A DNA stretch of 64,000 nucleotides from Acidobacteriaceae bacterium (GTDB lineage: Bacteria; Acidobacteriota; Terriglobia; Terriglobales; Acidobacteriaceae): the NCBI GenBank assembly GCA_027452245.1, contig DAIDGW010000154.1, positions 1 through 64,000 of the forward strand, read 5' to 3'. A program made the position numbers and the translations under genes. This document shows, piece after piece, positions 1 through 9,500 of this stretch. The first letter of the stretch is position 1; each line of letters opens with the position of its first letter. The notes beneath the pieces were generated by a model. That model made no database searches. It worked only from the letters and a program-made list of their open reading frames with translations, and had not been told where the DNA came from.

Positions 1-1443
1 CACATTGTCTTCATGCTCGCCACCACGCAACCGGAAGATATTCCCCAAACCATTCGCTCGCGCTGCCAGCACTTCAGTTTTCGTGCGGTCAAGTTCGACG
101 ACATCGTCGGCCAGTTGACCGATCTCGTTGGCCGGGAAAAGATCCAGGCCGACGACGATGCGCTGGCTCTGCTCGCTGAAGCTGGGGATGGCTCCATGCG
201 TGACGCTCTCTCCATCCTTGATCAGGCGATTGCCTCGTCAAGCGGAAAGCTCACCGCCGACGCCGTTCGTAATCTCGTTGGGGCCGCTCCCGCACATCTT
301 CTCGAAGAGCTCATGAAGGCCGTCGCCGCGAGCAAGAGCGACGAAATTCTACGGCAAGTCGATCACTTGATCAGCGAAGGACACAGTCCGACTCACTTTA
401 CCCGACAACTTGTGCGTTTTCTGCGGAACTCGACTGTCGCCAAAATTGCCGGCAAAGATTCTCCACTATTGCAAATTTCCGCCGAGGAGCGCGAACGGGT
501 CGGCCGCGTCGCCGATCTCTTCAGCGAAGAAGACCTTGCCCGTCATCTGCAGATCATGCTGCGCACGCACTCCGAGTTGGGTTACAAACAGGAACAGCGA
601 TTCCATCTCGAACTCGGGCTATTGAAGATGGCACACGCCCAGCGGTTGCTTCCGATGGAGCAATTGCTGAGCAATGCAGTCGTCGTATCAGCACCGCAGG
701 ACGGTTCGAACGTAAAACCCACAGCGCGTCCCTCCATTGTCGGCGGATCACCCGAACCACGCCGCAACGAGCCGCCGGCACGCTCGAACTACGTGTCACC
801 ATTCGCTGCTGATTCGGCCCGTAAAGGCACGCCTCGGCAGGAAGCGACCGTCGATCCCGTTCCCGTCCCTGGCCCTCGCATCGTTGCTGGAGCGACTACC
901 GCGCCCCCTGTAGTGATGGGATCGGTTGCGCCGGTTCGGGACCCGGTTTCCGTGCCTGTGGCCGTTGCTGACTCCGAGCAGAAAGATCGAGTACATTACC
1001 CAGCATCCGCAACAGCAATCGAACCGCAATCTCAGCCCGCCCTAGATGACATAACTTTGCTGCAATCGGCCGTTCTACAAGCGCTTGTTGAAGGTAACCA
1101 GCGTATCCTCGCGTCGATGCTGGAAAGCGGGGAGTGGAGCGTGCATGGCAACGAACTCGTCATCAGAATCGCCGAATCGCAAACGATCGTAGACATGTCA
1201 CTCGGTGCAGAAGCCAAACGGCTTGCCATCGCCTCCGCCAGCGGAGTTCTCGGGCGTGCCATCAAATTAAAAGTCATTCCCGGGGCGAACGTAGCCGAAC
1301 TGGAGAAGCGCAACGCCGCCCCCAAACTGAACGGTGGTCCTGGCGGCCGCGGACGAGCGGAGCAGGATCCGGTCGTCCGCCGCATGCGCGAAAAATTTGG
1401 CGCAGAAATTCGTACTGTTATCGACTACCGCGAGAAGCGCTGA
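1..1443 (+). CDS. dnaX: DNA polymerase III subunit gamma/tau, C-terminal part (5' truncated by window)
   Basis: The frame is open from base 1, so the gene starts upstream. The fragment opens in the AAA+ clamp-loader ATPase with a sensor-1-like segment (LATTQPEDIP) followed at once by the SRC arginine-finger motif (TIRSRCQHF). It continues through the lid and collar helices (DGSMRDALSILDQ, about residues 58-75). A proline-rich linker (roughly residues 220-350) and a C-terminal tau-like globular domain ending near RTVIDYREKR complete it. The product is the clamp-loader motor that loads the beta clamp on primed DNA. The next genes are ybaB and recR; dnaX-ybaB-recR is a widely conserved order in bacteria, which supports all three calls. 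Confidence 0.95.
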   Translation, partial: HIVFMLATTQPEDIPQTIRSRCQHFSFRAVKFDDIVGQLTDLVGREKIQADDDALALLAEAGDGSMRDALSILDQAIASSSGKLTADAVRNLVGAAPAHLLEELMKAVAASKSDEILRQVDHLISEGHSPTHFTRQLVRFLRNSTVAKIAGKDSPLLQISAEERERVGRVADLFSEEDLARHLQIMLRTHSELGYKQEQRFHLELGLLKMAHAQRLLPMEQLLSNAVVVSAPQDGSNVKPTARPSIVGGSPEPRRNEPPARSNYVSPFAADSARKGTPRQEATVDPVPVPGPRIVAGATTAPPVVMGSVAPVRDPVSVPVAVADSEQKDRVHYPASATAIEPQSQPALDDITLLQSAVLQALVEGNQRILASMLESGEWSVHGNELVIRIAESQTIVDMSLGAEAKRLAIASASGVLGRAIKLKVIPGANVAELEKRNAAPKLNGGPGGRGRAEQDPVVRRMREKFGAEIRTVIDYREKR

Positions 1444-1564
1444 AAGGAATCGTATTTGGGGAAGTTTGTAATTCTTGAATGGGAGACATAGCAAAGTTCC
1501 ATACTGATCGGCGGATTCCCATTTCAAATCACTAAATTACAAAATTCCTCAATTGCACAATCTT

Positions 1565-1870
1565 ATGGGCGGATTCAATCTTCAAGATTTAATGGCCAAG
1601 GCCAAATCGCAATACGAAGCTCTGCAGAAGAAAATGCAGGAGACTGTCGTCGAGGCATCGTCCGGCGGAGGCACTGTAACAGCCAAAATGGACGGCCGCA
1701 AGCAACTACTTAGCTTGCGCATCGATCCCGAAGCGGTCAAGAGCGGTGATGTCGAAATGCTGCAGGACCTCGTCCTGGCCGCCGTCAACGAGGCTGCTCG
1801 TAAAGTAGATGCCCAGATGCAATCGACCGTCGGCGGTATGCTCGGAGGCATGGGGATTCCCGGGATGTAA
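1565..1870 (+). CDS. YbaB/EbfC family nucleoid-associated protein
   Basis: A protein of about 101 residues with the family features: an N-terminal amphipathic helix (LMAKAKSQYEALQKKMQET), the central SGGGTVTAKMDGRKQL beta region and a glycine/methionine-rich tail (GGMLGGMGIPGM). These dimeric proteins bind DNA and are classed as nucleoid-associated. An in-frame TTG lies four codons upstream at 1553, but the ATG at 1565 gives the usual family N-terminus; neither has an obvious Shine-Dalgarno. It sits between dnaX and recR, the standard context. The short AT-rich spacer upstream (about 1523-1553) belongs to a repeated type discussed in the findings. Confidence 0.9.
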   Translation: MGGFNLQDLMAKAKSQYEALQKKMQETVVEASSGGGTVTAKMDGRKQLLSLRIDPEAVKSGDVEMLQDLVLAAVNEAARKVDAQMQSTVGGMLGGMGIPGM

Positions 1871-1930
1871 TAATCCCAGCGGCGATTTGCTGCTAGACTT
1901 TTGCCGTACTCAATGCTGGTACTCACAAAC

Positions 1931-2398
1931 ATGCGTCTGATCGCAATCTTCTTTCTTCTCCCACTCCTCGCCTCTGCGCAATCACCGAAAGAGGTCCGCA
2001 TGCATCACGCCACTGGATTGTTCGACGTAAAGATATCGCCACAAGACAATTCCACCCAGACGTCAACTGTCGGTCGTTTCTTGCTCGATAAACAATACAA
2101 GGGCGGCCTGGAAGGCGAAGGTAAGGGGCAGATGCTTTCAGCCGGCACGGACGTCAAAGGCTCCGGCGCCTACGTGGCCATCGAACGTGTTACCGGAACC
2201 CTCGACGGTCGGCACGGATCGTTTACCCTCCAGCATACCGGGACGATGACGCAGGGCCATCCCAGCATGAGCGTCACGGTCGTTCCCGATTCCGGAACCA
2301 GCCAGCTCGCTGGAATTGCAGGCACGATGAAGATAAGCATCGCTCCCGATGGCAAGCACAGCTACAACTTCGAATACACGCTACCGGAACACAACTGA
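1931..2398 (+). CDS. Secreted DUF3224-domain protein
   Basis: A 155-residue protein from the ATG at 1931, which gives a compact signal peptide (MRLIAIFFLLPLLASAQS, cleavage likely after ASA). In-frame TTG (1901) and ATG (1913) would only lengthen the leader. The mature part has the alternating small-residue strands of a DUF3224 lipocalin-like barrel, including GLEGEGKGQML and GRHGSFTLQHTGTM. The function of the family is unknown. The gene is a periplasmic or secreted insert between ybaB and recR on the same strand, with gaps of about 60 and 110 bp, so it may be co-transcribed with them. Confidence 0.7.
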   Translation: MRLIAIFFLLPLLASAQSPKEVRMHHATGLFDVKISPQDNSTQTSTVGRFLLDKQYKGGLEGEGKGQMLSAGTDVKGSGAYVAIERVTGTLDGRHGSFTLQHTGTMTQGHPSMSVTVVPDSGTSQLAGIAGTMKISIAPDGKHSYNFEYTLPEHN

Positions 2399-2509
2399 AC
2401 GATCGCCTCATAGTTGAAATGAATAACTTCAGTGTGGAAGCAGATACAATATTCACCAGACTGATTTCCAATTACCCAATAACAAAAACTGTCCATTTAC
2501 TCAACTCCC

Positions 2510-3109
2510 ATGTCCAAGTTCGCCGAACCCATGTCGCGCTTGATCGAGGAACTCAAGAAGCTCCCCGGCATTGGAAGTAAGAGCGCGCAACGCTTGGCCT
2601 TTCATATTCTCCGCTCCAGCGACGACGATGCCGAAGCGCTCGCTACCGCTGTCCGAGACGTCAAGGCCAACCTGCGCCTGTGCTCGGTTTGCAACAACGT
2701 AACCGACGTGGATCCATGCGCCTACTGCAGCAGTCCAACCCGCAACCAGCGCCTCGTCTGCGTCGTCGAGGAACCTACAAACATCGCCGCCATCGAAAAG
2801 ACCAAGCACTTCAACGGAGTCTTCCACGTCCTCCACGGAGCCATATCTCCCTTGCACGGAGTTGGCCCGGAGCAGCTTCGCATTAGCAATCTCATCTCTC
2901 GCGTGGATTCCGGAGATGTCGACGAAGTCATCCTCGCAACGAATCCCACCGTAGAGGGCGAAGCCACTGCGACGTACTTGTCTCAGCAATTACGCCGGAC
3001 GGGGATAAGAATCACTCGTATCGCGATGGGCATCCCGGTCGGCAGCGATATCGAGTACACCGACGAGATCACGATGCTGAAAGCGATGGAAGGCCGCCGT
3101 GAACTCTAG
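2510..3109 (+). CDS. recR: Recombination mediator protein RecR
   Basis: 199 residues, the normal family length. Helix-hairpin-helix near the N-terminus ([20 protein letters not shown]), then a four-cysteine zinc finger ([16 protein letters not shown]) and a TOPRIM domain beginning [16 protein letters not shown]-terminal Walker-B-like segment (ATYLSQQL...[12 protein letters not shown]) closes the protein. RecR acts with RecF/RecO to load RecA onto SSB-coated gapped DNA. It is downstream of dnaX and ybaB as in many bacteria. The ATG at 2510 follows an AT-rich spacer without a strong ribosome site. Confidence 0.96.
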   Translation: MSKFAEPMSRLIEELKKLPGIGSKSAQRLAFHILRSSDDDAEALATAVRDVKANLRLCSVCNNVTDVDPCAYCSSPTRNQRLVCVVEEPTNIAAIEKTKHFNGVFHVLHGAISPLHGVGPEQLRISNLISRVDSGDVDEVILATNPTVEGEATATYLSQQLRRTGIRITRIAMGIPVGSDIEYTDEITMLKAMEGRREL

Positions 3110-3177
3110 TACCTCGAAATAGACACGCTCCTGCGTTCACGGCTGTCGTAAACTCTTCAGGAACCCCCAGGAGCACT

Positions 3178-4332
3178 ATGCCCCTCAATCGGATACTTTC
3201 GATCGCCACCGTAGCCTTTTCACTTACTGTAATTACTGCCGCCCAAACCAAACCTCGTGCTCGCGATTTGGGAGTTCCCTTCGATGGAACGACCGGCCAA
3301 TACAATGCCATCACCGACGTCAAAGGCGTCGAAGTCGGCAATACGACTCTCATTTCGGGCGAGGGCAAACTGGTTATCGGAAAAGGACCGGTGCGCACCG
3401 GCGTTACCGCCATCCATTCTCGTGGAAAGGCCAGCAATGACGCTGTGTTCGCGGCATGGTTCACCCTGAACGGCAACGGAGAGATGACCGGCACTACTTG
3501 GGTAAATGACTCCGGATTTCTCAACGGGCCCATCATGATCACCAACACTCATAGCGTCGGCGTTGTGCGCGACGCCGTGATTGCGTGGAAGGTCAAGCAC
3601 GGCACGCCTGATATGGAAGGCTACTGGTGGTCGTTGCCCGTCGTCGCCGAAACCTGGGACGGATGGCTCAATGACATCAATGGATTCCATGTGAAGCCCG
3701 AGGATGCCTGGCATGCGCTCGATACCGCACGCTCTGGTCCAGTCGAAGAGGGCAATGTTGGCGGAGGCACCGGAATGATCTGCAACGAATTCAAGGGAGG
3801 CATTGGCACCTCATCCCGTGTGCTCGACGCTAAGGAGGGCGGCTACACCGTCGGGGTACTCGTGCAGTGCAATTATGGTCGCCGCGATCAACTCCGCATC
3901 GCCGGCGTTCCCGTCGGCAAAGAGATTCCTGAGCATCCCGCGTACGGCAGCGATACCGGATCGATCATCGTTATCGTTGCCACCGACGCGCCCCTCATTC
4001 CTACGCAACTCAAGCGGGTTGCCCGCAAGGTTTCGCTTGGCCTCGGACGCGACGGCAGCTACTCCGGCGACGGTTCTGGAGACATCTTCCTTGCGTTCTC
4101 CACGGCCAATCCTGGGGCGGATGGCAGCCATGGCCTGCACCATCTCACCATGCTGCCCAATGATTCCCTCGATCCAATTTTTCTGGCGACCGTGCAGGCT
4201 ACAGAAGAGGCCGTAATTAACGCCATGGTCGCTGCGGAAACCATGAAGGGCATCGACGATCATGTTGTCATCGCGCTGCCGCACGACAGGTTGCGTGAGG
4301 TCCTGAAAAAATACAATCGCCTTGCGAAGTGA
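3178..4332 (+). CDS. P1 family (DmpA/S58) peptidase, secreted
   Basis: 384 residues with an N-terminal signal peptide (ILSIATVAFSLTVITAAQ). The Ntn-hydrolase hallmark GGGTGM is followed by KGGIGTSSR at about residues 205-214. In DmpA-type aminopeptidases the chain self-cleaves before the serine of this GTSSR segment, which becomes the N-terminal nucleophile. ITDVKGVEVGNTTL and TGVTAIHSRG match the family N-terminal strands. It probably hydrolyses N-terminal residues or beta-peptides in the periplasm; the substrate cannot be read from sequence. An AGGAG lies 5-10 bases before the ATG. It stands alone after recR. Confidence 0.88.
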   Translation: MPLNRILSIATVAFSLTVITAAQTKPRARDLGVPFDGTTGQYNAITDVKGVEVGNTTLISGEGKLVIGKGPVRTGVTAIHSRGKASNDAVFAAWFTLNGNGEMTGTTWVNDSGFLNGPIMITNTHSVGVVRDAVIAWKVKHGTPDMEGYWWSLPVVAETWDGWLNDINGFHVKPEDAWHALDTARSGPVEEGNVGGGTGMICNEFKGGIGTSSRVLDAKEGGYTVGVLVQCNYGRRDQLRIAGVPVGKEIPEHPAYGSDTGSIIVIVATDAPLIPTQLKRVARKVSLGLGRDGSYSGDGSGDIFLAFSTANPGADGSHGLHHLTMLPNDSLDPIFLATVQATEEAVINAMVAAETMKGIDDHVVIALPHDRLREVLKKYNRLAK

Positions 4333-4381
4333 TTTGCTGCAAACTGGTACATCGATTTTGGCGTAGTCCGTCACCCCGCTG

Positions 4382-4732
4382 TCAGCACTGCTCTCGGGCT
4401 CGTCGGAAATACTGCGCCGACTCAGGACGGAATAGGATCCACGCGAACAGGGCGCATAACGCAGCATGAGCCGCTAGCGGACCCGGTTGACCGACACTCA
4501 GAACAACGTGAAAGGCAATCCAGGCGACCGCCAGCCAGCGCGCCCAATTTCTGCCACGCAGAAGAAACACTCCTCCAAGCAGAGCAAGAACTTCGGTTAG
4601 TTCAATCCAAATACCCTCATGCCAGCTCGCCATCGACTCCCGGAAGTGAGCGATGAATCCGATCAAGCCCACGGCAATATAGAGCCACGCAACGATCGTC
4701 ACGGCGAATGGACGTTTCCGAAATTCAACCAT
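4382..4732 (-). CDS. Small multi-pass membrane protein, unknown function
   Basis: 116 residues from the ATG at 4732 (MVEFRKRPFAVTIVAWLYIA), with GGAAAC just upstream; an upstream in-frame start would add 16 unconvincing residues. Three or four hydrophobic segments are visible: the N-terminal one, EVLALLGGVFLLRG, WLAVAWIAFHVVLSV and a final AALCALFAWILFR. No catalytic motif is present. Small proteins of this shape are common and uncharacterised in Acidobacteria. It is convergent with the P1 peptidase gene (50 bp apart). The roughly 180 bases between it and the terminator at 4917 hold nothing I recognise. Confidence 0.6.
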   Translation of the reverse strand: MVEFRKRPFAVTIVAWLYIAVGLIGFIAHFRESMASWHEGIWIELTEVLALLGGVFLLRGRNWARWLAVAWIAFHVVLSVGQPGPLAAHAALCALFAWILFRPESAQYFRRAREQC

Positions 4733-4916
4733 GTTTCCAGGCCATCCTATACCAAGCCACGTTGTTCGAGAAGCTTGCAACCAGGTACGCGGTCAGAACC
4801 CATGTGGCTTCATCGACGGAAGCGGAAACTTTCCCGCAATGTAGGCCAGGCTAACATTCACCGCCGAGGTATCAACGAGGTCCATGACGACCTAGGAACA
4901 ACCGATCCCCAGACAC

Positions 4917-4949
4917 AAAAATCCCCGCACAAGCCAAGCCTGTGCGGGG
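4917..4949 (-). terminator. Rho-independent terminator of the minus-strand catabolic run
   Basis: A perfect 9-bp stem (CCCCGCACA at 4923-4931 with TGTGCGGGG at 4941-4949) and a 9-base loop, followed on the minus strand by a run of five T. It lies 27-59 bases beyond the stop codon of the aminotransferase gene ending at 4976, and so closes the run of minus-strand genes starting at 17839. Confidence 0.85.
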
Positions 4950-4975
4950 CAACCCTCAAGGAGAATTTAAATCAA

Positions 4976-6313
4976 TCAGTCCTTTACCGCCCTATCGGTT
5001 ATCTCGAGGCCTTTGTCGATAATGGCGAATGCCTCCCGCAGTTGCTGTTCATTAATGCACAGTGGCGGATTGGTAAAGAACGTGTTCCAACGGACAAGCG
5101 TATAGAGCCCTTGCTCGCGGAAGAAGCGGGCAAGCGCCGTCATCTCTTCCGACGCGCCATTGAACGGAGCCATCGGCTGCATCGTTTTGCGGCTGCGCAC
5201 TAGTTCGAAAATTCCGAAAAGCCCAATCGAACGCATTGCTCCAACCGACGGATGCTTCTTCTGCATCTCGACGCCCCATTCCTTGAGGATTGCACCCATG
5301 TTGCGCGTGTTCTCGATCAAACGATCTTCTTCATACACGCGGATGGTCGCAAGAGCCGTTGCACATCCCATGGGATGGCTGTTATACGTGAGGCCTCCGT
5401 AGAACACTTTGTCCTGGAAGTGCTGCGCAATGTGATGCCGCATCCCCACGCAGCCGAGGGGAAGATAGCTGCTGGTCAGGCCCTTCGCCATGCAGATCAG
5501 GTCGGGCACCACTTTCCAGTGATCGATGGCGAACCACTCGCCCGTGCGGCCAAATCCCGCCATCACTTCATCGGCGATCATCAGGATGCCATACTTATCG
5601 CACAGCTTCCGCACACCCTGCATGTATCCGTCCGGCGGGATCAAAATGCCGTTCGTCCCGACGACACTTTCGAGAATGAAGGCCGCGATCGTGTGCGCGC
5701 CTTCGAGTTGAATGACTTCCTCAATCATAGCCAGCGACTCTTCCGCGGAATCCCATCCCCGCTCGATGCCATGATATGGATCCAGCACACGCACCACTCC
5801 CGGAATGCCGGGTTCGGCGGCCCATCGGCGCGGATCGCCCGTCAGCGTAATGCTTCCCGCCGTCGCGCCATGATACGACCGGTACCGCGCCATGATTTTG
5901 TGACGTCCCGTGAAGAAACGCGCCAGTTTGATCGCGTTTTCGTTGGCCTCGGCGCCGCCATTGGTGAAGAAGAATGTGTCGATATCGCCGGGTGCGATCT
6001 CGGCGAGCTTGGCTCCAAGTCGGGCTCGTGGCTCGTGCGCCATGAACGGATTAGCGTAAGCCAGCGTTTCTGCCTGCTCTTTGATCGCTTGAATGACACG
6101 CTCGTCACCGTGGCCGATGTTCACGGACATGAGTTGGCTATTGAAGTCGATGAAGCGCTTGCCCTCGGGTGTCCAAAAGTAGATGCCCTTCGCACGCGCG
6201 ACCGGAATGGGATCGACCTTAGATTGTGCCGACCATTCGAATAGGGTGTGCTTCTTCGTGAGATCGACCATTTCCTGGCCAGTCATCGTGGGAGTGCTAA
6301 GTGTAGTAGTCAT
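4976..6313 (-). CDS. Class III aminotransferase, omega-amino acid:pyruvate type
   Basis: 445 residues, PLP fold type I. The phosphate-binding segment NGGAEANENAIKLAR is near residues 118-132 and the SYHGAT motif near 146-151. ADEV (247-250) places the aspartate that pairs with the pyridine nitrogen, and Lys277 (MAKGLTSSYLPLG) is the Schiff-base lysine. The variant resembles taurine- or beta-alanine-pyruvate aminotransferases. Next upstream is methylmalonate-semialdehyde dehydrogenase, which would oxidise the malonate semialdehyde formed from beta-alanine. Last gene of the run before the terminator at 4917. The exact amine substrate is inferred from neighbours, not from sequence. Confidence 0.85.
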   Translation of the reverse strand: MTTTLSTPTMTGQEMVDLTKKHTLFEWSAQSKVDPIPVARAKGIYFWTPEGKRFIDFNSQLMSVNIGHGDERVIQAIKEQAETLAYANPFMAHEPRARLGAKLAEIAPGDIDTFFFTNGGAEANENAIKLARFFTGRHKIMARYRSYHGATAGSITLTGDPRRWAAEPGIPGVVRVLDPYHGIERGWDSAEESLAMIEEVIQLEGAHTIAAFILESVVGTNGILIPPDGYMQGVRKLCDKYGILMIADEVMAGFGRTGEWFAIDHWKVVPDLICMAKGLTSSYLPLGCVGMRHHIAQHFQDKVFYGGLTYNSHPMGCATALATIRVYEEDRLIENTRNMGAILKEWGVEMQKKHPSVGAMRSIGLFGIFELVRSRKTMQPMAPFNGASEEMTALARFFREQGLYTLVRWNTFFTNPPLCINEQQLREAFAIIDKGLEITDRAVKD

Positions 6314-6443
6314 TTATGACCTCAGTATTCAGTGCCAAAAGATCGCAGATATTTGCTGATCGGGTGACCAAGTAATTGAGTGATTGAAAAACAAGGTACG
6401 AACTTCGATCACACAATTACATAATTCAATCACCCAATGCCTT

Positions 6444-7934
6444 CTAAAATTTCCGGCTGTGTTCTTTCGCCCAGCGCTCGATCACAACCTTCTTATCAGT
6501 ATAAAACTCAATCGCGTCTCGCCCCTGTCCGTGCAGATCGCCGAAAAAGCTATTCTTCCATCCGCTGAAGGGGAAATAGGCCATGGGAGCGGCGACTCCA
6601 ATATTGATGCCGATATTTCCGGCCGGAGCTTCGTACCGGAAGCGCCGTGCGGCCGCTCCGCTCGACGTAAAGAGCGATGCCTGGTTGCCATAGGCGCTGC
6701 GTTCCAGAAATGCCAGCGCTTCATCCATGTCATTCGCGTGAATCAGGCTTAGTACTGGACCGAAGATTTCCGTGTCAGCCAACTCGCTCGTAGCAGGCAC
6801 GCCATCAAGAATTGTCGGCTTTACAAAATTTCCGGATTCGTAGCTGGGGATTTTCGAGTTGCGCCCGTCGAGCAGAACTTTCGCCCCTTGCTTTTCGCCA
6901 GCGCCGATCAGCGATTCAATCCGGTTCTTGCTTTCCTTTGTAATGACGGGGCCCATCTGCACCCCGGCATCAAGCCCGTTACCGACCTTCAAGCTGGCAG
7001 CAGATTCTGTAATCGAATCTCGAAATGTCTTCTGCGCTTCGCCGATCGTGACAGCAACCGATACCGCCAGGCAGCGCTGGCCGGCGCATCCGAACGCACT
7101 GTCGCTGATGATCTGCGTCGCCATCTGCATATCCGCGTCCGGAAGAACAATGACGTGATTTTTGGCTCCGCCCTGACATTGACATCGCTTCCCCTTTTCG
7201 CCGGACCGCGCATAGATGTAGCGCGCAACCGGTGTCGATCCGACAAAGCTAATGGCGCGAACTTTGGGATGATCGATCAGCGCATCAACGACTGCCTTTC
7301 CACCATTGATCAACGTCACCACGCCTTTTGGCAAGCCCGTCTTTTCCAGCAGTTCGAACCCGAAACGCATGGTGAGCGGCACGCGCTCGCTGGGCTTCAG
7401 GATGAATGTGTTGCCCGTCGCAATCGCATACGGCAGAAACCAGAACGGAATCATCCCCGGAAAATTGAACGGCGTGATCGCGGCCACCACTCCCAGCGGC
7501 TGGCGCACCATCGTCTCATCAATTCCGCGCGCCACATCCTCCAGGTTGTAGCCCTGCATCATCATTGGGATACCGCATGCAACTTCCACATTCTCGATCG
7601 CACGGCGCATCTCGGCCTTGGCTTCGGCGAACGTCTTTCCGTTTTCCTGAGAGATGATGCGCCCAAAGTCATCCAGATGCTCTTCCATCAGCATCTTCAG
7701 CTTGAACAGTGGCTGAATCCGGTCTTCCGGGGGAGTGCGCCGCCACTCGGGCCACGCCACTGCAGCCGCCTCAATCGCCGCATTCACTTCGGAGGCTTCG
7801 GCTAGCGGCACTGAGGCGATCGCCTCGCCAGTCGCTGGATTCACCACATCGCGCCATTCGCGGGATTTCGATTCCGTCCACTGGCCGTTGATGTAATGCG
7901 TGAGTCGGTTCACGGAAGGTGCGGCTACGGTCAT
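6444..7934 (-). CDS. mmsA: CoA-acylating (methyl)malonate-semialdehyde dehydrogenase
   Basis: 496 residues of aldehyde dehydrogenase fold. NAD-binding [14 protein letters not shown] is near residue 155. The nucleophile lies in [10 protein letters not shown]: the second cysteine, about Cys288, is at the position of the catalytic Cys of characterised MMSDH/IolA. As in that family, the general-base glutamate region of hydrolytic ALDHs is replaced ([15 protein letters not shown]). The reaction is malonate or methylmalonate semialdehyde + CoA + NAD to acetyl- or propionyl-CoA, CO2 and NADH. I prefer the ATG at 7934, preceded by AAAGG 10 bases away, over a GTG six codons upstream. Upstream and downstream genes are aminotransferases that would supply its substrate. 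Confidence 0.9.
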   Translation of the reverse strand: MTVAAPSVNRLTHYINGQWTESKSREWRDVVNPATGEAIASVPLAEASEVNAAIEAAAVAWPEWRRTPPEDRIQPLFKLKMLMEEHLDDFGRIISQENGKTFAEAKAEMRRAIENVEVACGIPMMMQGYNLEDVARGIDETMVRQPLGVVAAITPFNFPGMIPFWFLPYAIATGNTFILKPSERVPLTMRFGFELLEKTGLPKGVVTLINGGKAVVDALIDHPKVRAISFVGSTPVARYIYARSGEKGKRCQCQGGAKNHVIVLPDADMQMATQIISDSAFGCAGQRCLAVSVAVTIGEAQKTFRDSITESAASLKVGNGLDAGVQMGPVITKESKNRIESLIGAGEKQGAKVLLDGRNSKIPSYESGNFVKPTILDGVPATSELADTEIFGPVLSLIHANDMDEALAFLERSAYGNQASLFTSSGAAARRFRYEAPAGNIGINIGVAAPMAYFPFSGWKNSFFGDLHGQGRDAIEFYTDKKVVIERWAKEHSRKF

Positions 7935-8039
7935 GGTTGTCGTGCCTTTCACTCTCGCGAGGATTAGATATTAATTGCTGTTGATGAAAGTCTAGCCGAG
8001 CTTTGCTCTGTGCGAGAAGACGGGTAGACCGCACGGCCT

Positions 8040-9401
8040 CTAAACCATCTGTTCCACGGCTCTCTTCTTCTCGCAAACTGATGCTATCGCTGATTCGAGC
8101 ACGTCGAGTGCTTCGTCCATTTGCTCGGTCGCGATCACCAGCGGGACCAGTACTCGAATCACATTTGAATACGATCCAGCCGTAATCGTAATAAGGCCAT
8201 GTTCGTAGCAATACTGGCTAATCTTCTTCGTTTCCTCGGATGCTGGAACCTTGGTCTCCTGCGATTGTACGAGTTCAATCGCCTGCATGCCGCCAAGCCC
8301 TCGAACGTCTCCGATGAGCGGCCAGCGCCTCTGCCACTCACGCGCACGGCGTTGAAAGTGATCTCCCAGCCTATTGGCCCGAGCCAACAGATCTTCTTTC
8401 TCGAATAGATCCATCACAGCCAACGCCGCAGCACACGAGAGTGGATTGCCGGCAAATGTGCCTCCGAGGCCGCCGGGACCAGGGGCATCCATAATCTCCG
8501 CGCGTCCCGTCACTGCTGCAAGAGGAAGCCCGCCGCCGAGCGATTTTGCCGCGACAATCAGGTCCGGGGCGATCCCGTACCGCTCGCACGCAAACATTGC
8601 ACCGGTGCGCCCAAATCCCGATTGCACTTCGTCAGCAATAAACAGAATGCCATGCTTGTGGCAGAGTTCCAGTAACACTTTAAAGTAATCGGCGGGCGGA
8701 GCAACGAATCCTCCTTCCCCGAGTACTGGTTCGGCAATTACAGCAGCCACTTGTTCGTTAGCAACTACGCGCTTGAACGTGTCTTCCAGATGCTGTACGC
8801 AGTAAAGATCACATTCGGGATACTTCATCGAATACGAGCAGCGATAACAATAGGCGAATGGAACCCTGTAGACCTCGCTCGGAAACGGGGCAAAGCCGGC
8901 CTTGTAGGGATGTGTCTTGCTGGTCAGGGCCAGCGTCATCATTGTGCGCCCATGAAACGCGTCCTCGAAAGCAATGATCGACGGACGCTTCGTATACGCA
9001 CGCGCAATCTTCACTGCATTCTCGACCGCCTCCGCGCCGCTGTTGACGAAAAAAGTCTTCTTGGCGAACTTGCCGGGCGTAACCTCGTTCATCCGCTCCG
9101 CGAGCCGAACATAGCTCTCGTAAGGCGTAACCTGAACGCAGGTGTGCAGGTATCGGTCAAGCTGCTCCTTCACTGCCTCAACAACTTCATCCCGTCGGTG
9201 GCCGACGTTGATGCATCCGATTCCGCCGGCAAAATCAAGATAGCGATTGCCATCGACATCCTCAATCCATGCGCCTTCCGCCTTCGCCACGTAAATTGGC
9301 GTTCCGTGAGAAAGGCCGCGCGGCACCGCTTGTTCCCGCCGATTCGACAGGCTGCGCGACTTCGGTCCCGGAATTTCACTGCGAAGCTTGATCGTTGACA
9401 T
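8040..9401 (-). CDS. gabT: 4-aminobutyrate aminotransferase-type class III aminotransferase
   Basis: 453 residues. FVNSGAEAVENAVKIAR binds PLP phosphate, DAFHGRTMMTLALTSK is the GABA-aminotransferase-like SFHGRT segment, ADEVQSGFGRTG carries the pyridine-nitrogen aspartate and AAKSLGGGLPLAAV the Schiff-base lysine. These are the residues expected of GABA or 5-aminovalerate transaminases, which make succinate or glutarate semialdehyde. Cysteines in YCYRCSYSMKYPECDLYC are unusual in density but occur in this branch. Start chosen at the ATG with GGGGA just upstream; an upstream ATG at 9437 would add 12 residues. Followed upstream by an aldehyde dehydrogenase. Confidence 0.85.
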   Translation of the reverse strand: MSTIKLRSEIPGPKSRSLSNRREQAVPRGLSHGTPIYVAKAEGAWIEDVDGNRYLDFAGGIGCINVGHRRDEVVEAVKEQLDRYLHTCVQVTPYESYVRLAERMNEVTPGKFAKKTFFVNSGAEAVENAVKIARAYTKRPSIIAFEDAFHGRTMMTLALTSKTHPYKAGFAPFPSEVYRVPFAYCYRCSYSMKYPECDLYCVQHLEDTFKRVVANEQVAAVIAEPVLGEGGFVAPPADYFKVLLELCHKHGILFIADEVQSGFGRTGAMFACERYGIAPDLIVAAKSLGGGLPLAAVTGRAEIMDAPGPGGLGGTFAGNPLSCAAALAVMDLFEKEDLLARANRLGDHFQRRAREWQRRWPLIGDVRGLGGMQAIELVQSQETKVPASEETKKISQYCYEHGLITITAGSYSNVIRVLVPLVIATEQMDEALDVLESAIASVCEKKRAVEQMV

Positions 9402-9451
9402 CGTCTTCCCCGTCCTTAGTCTTTGTTCGTCGGTCATTAGCCGCAGACAAC

Positions 9452-9472
9452 CCGCGCGGTTTTCCCGCGCGG
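9452..9472 (-). other. Intercistronic hairpin
   Basis: CCGCGCGG at 9452-9459 and again at 9465-9472 form an 8-bp stem over a 5-base loop between the aldehyde dehydrogenase and gabT genes. It has no T-run, so it is more likely an mRNA-processing or attenuation element than a full terminator. Confidence 0.45.
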
Positions 9473-9500
9473 CTCGAAAATCCTTGACTCGGGACTCTCA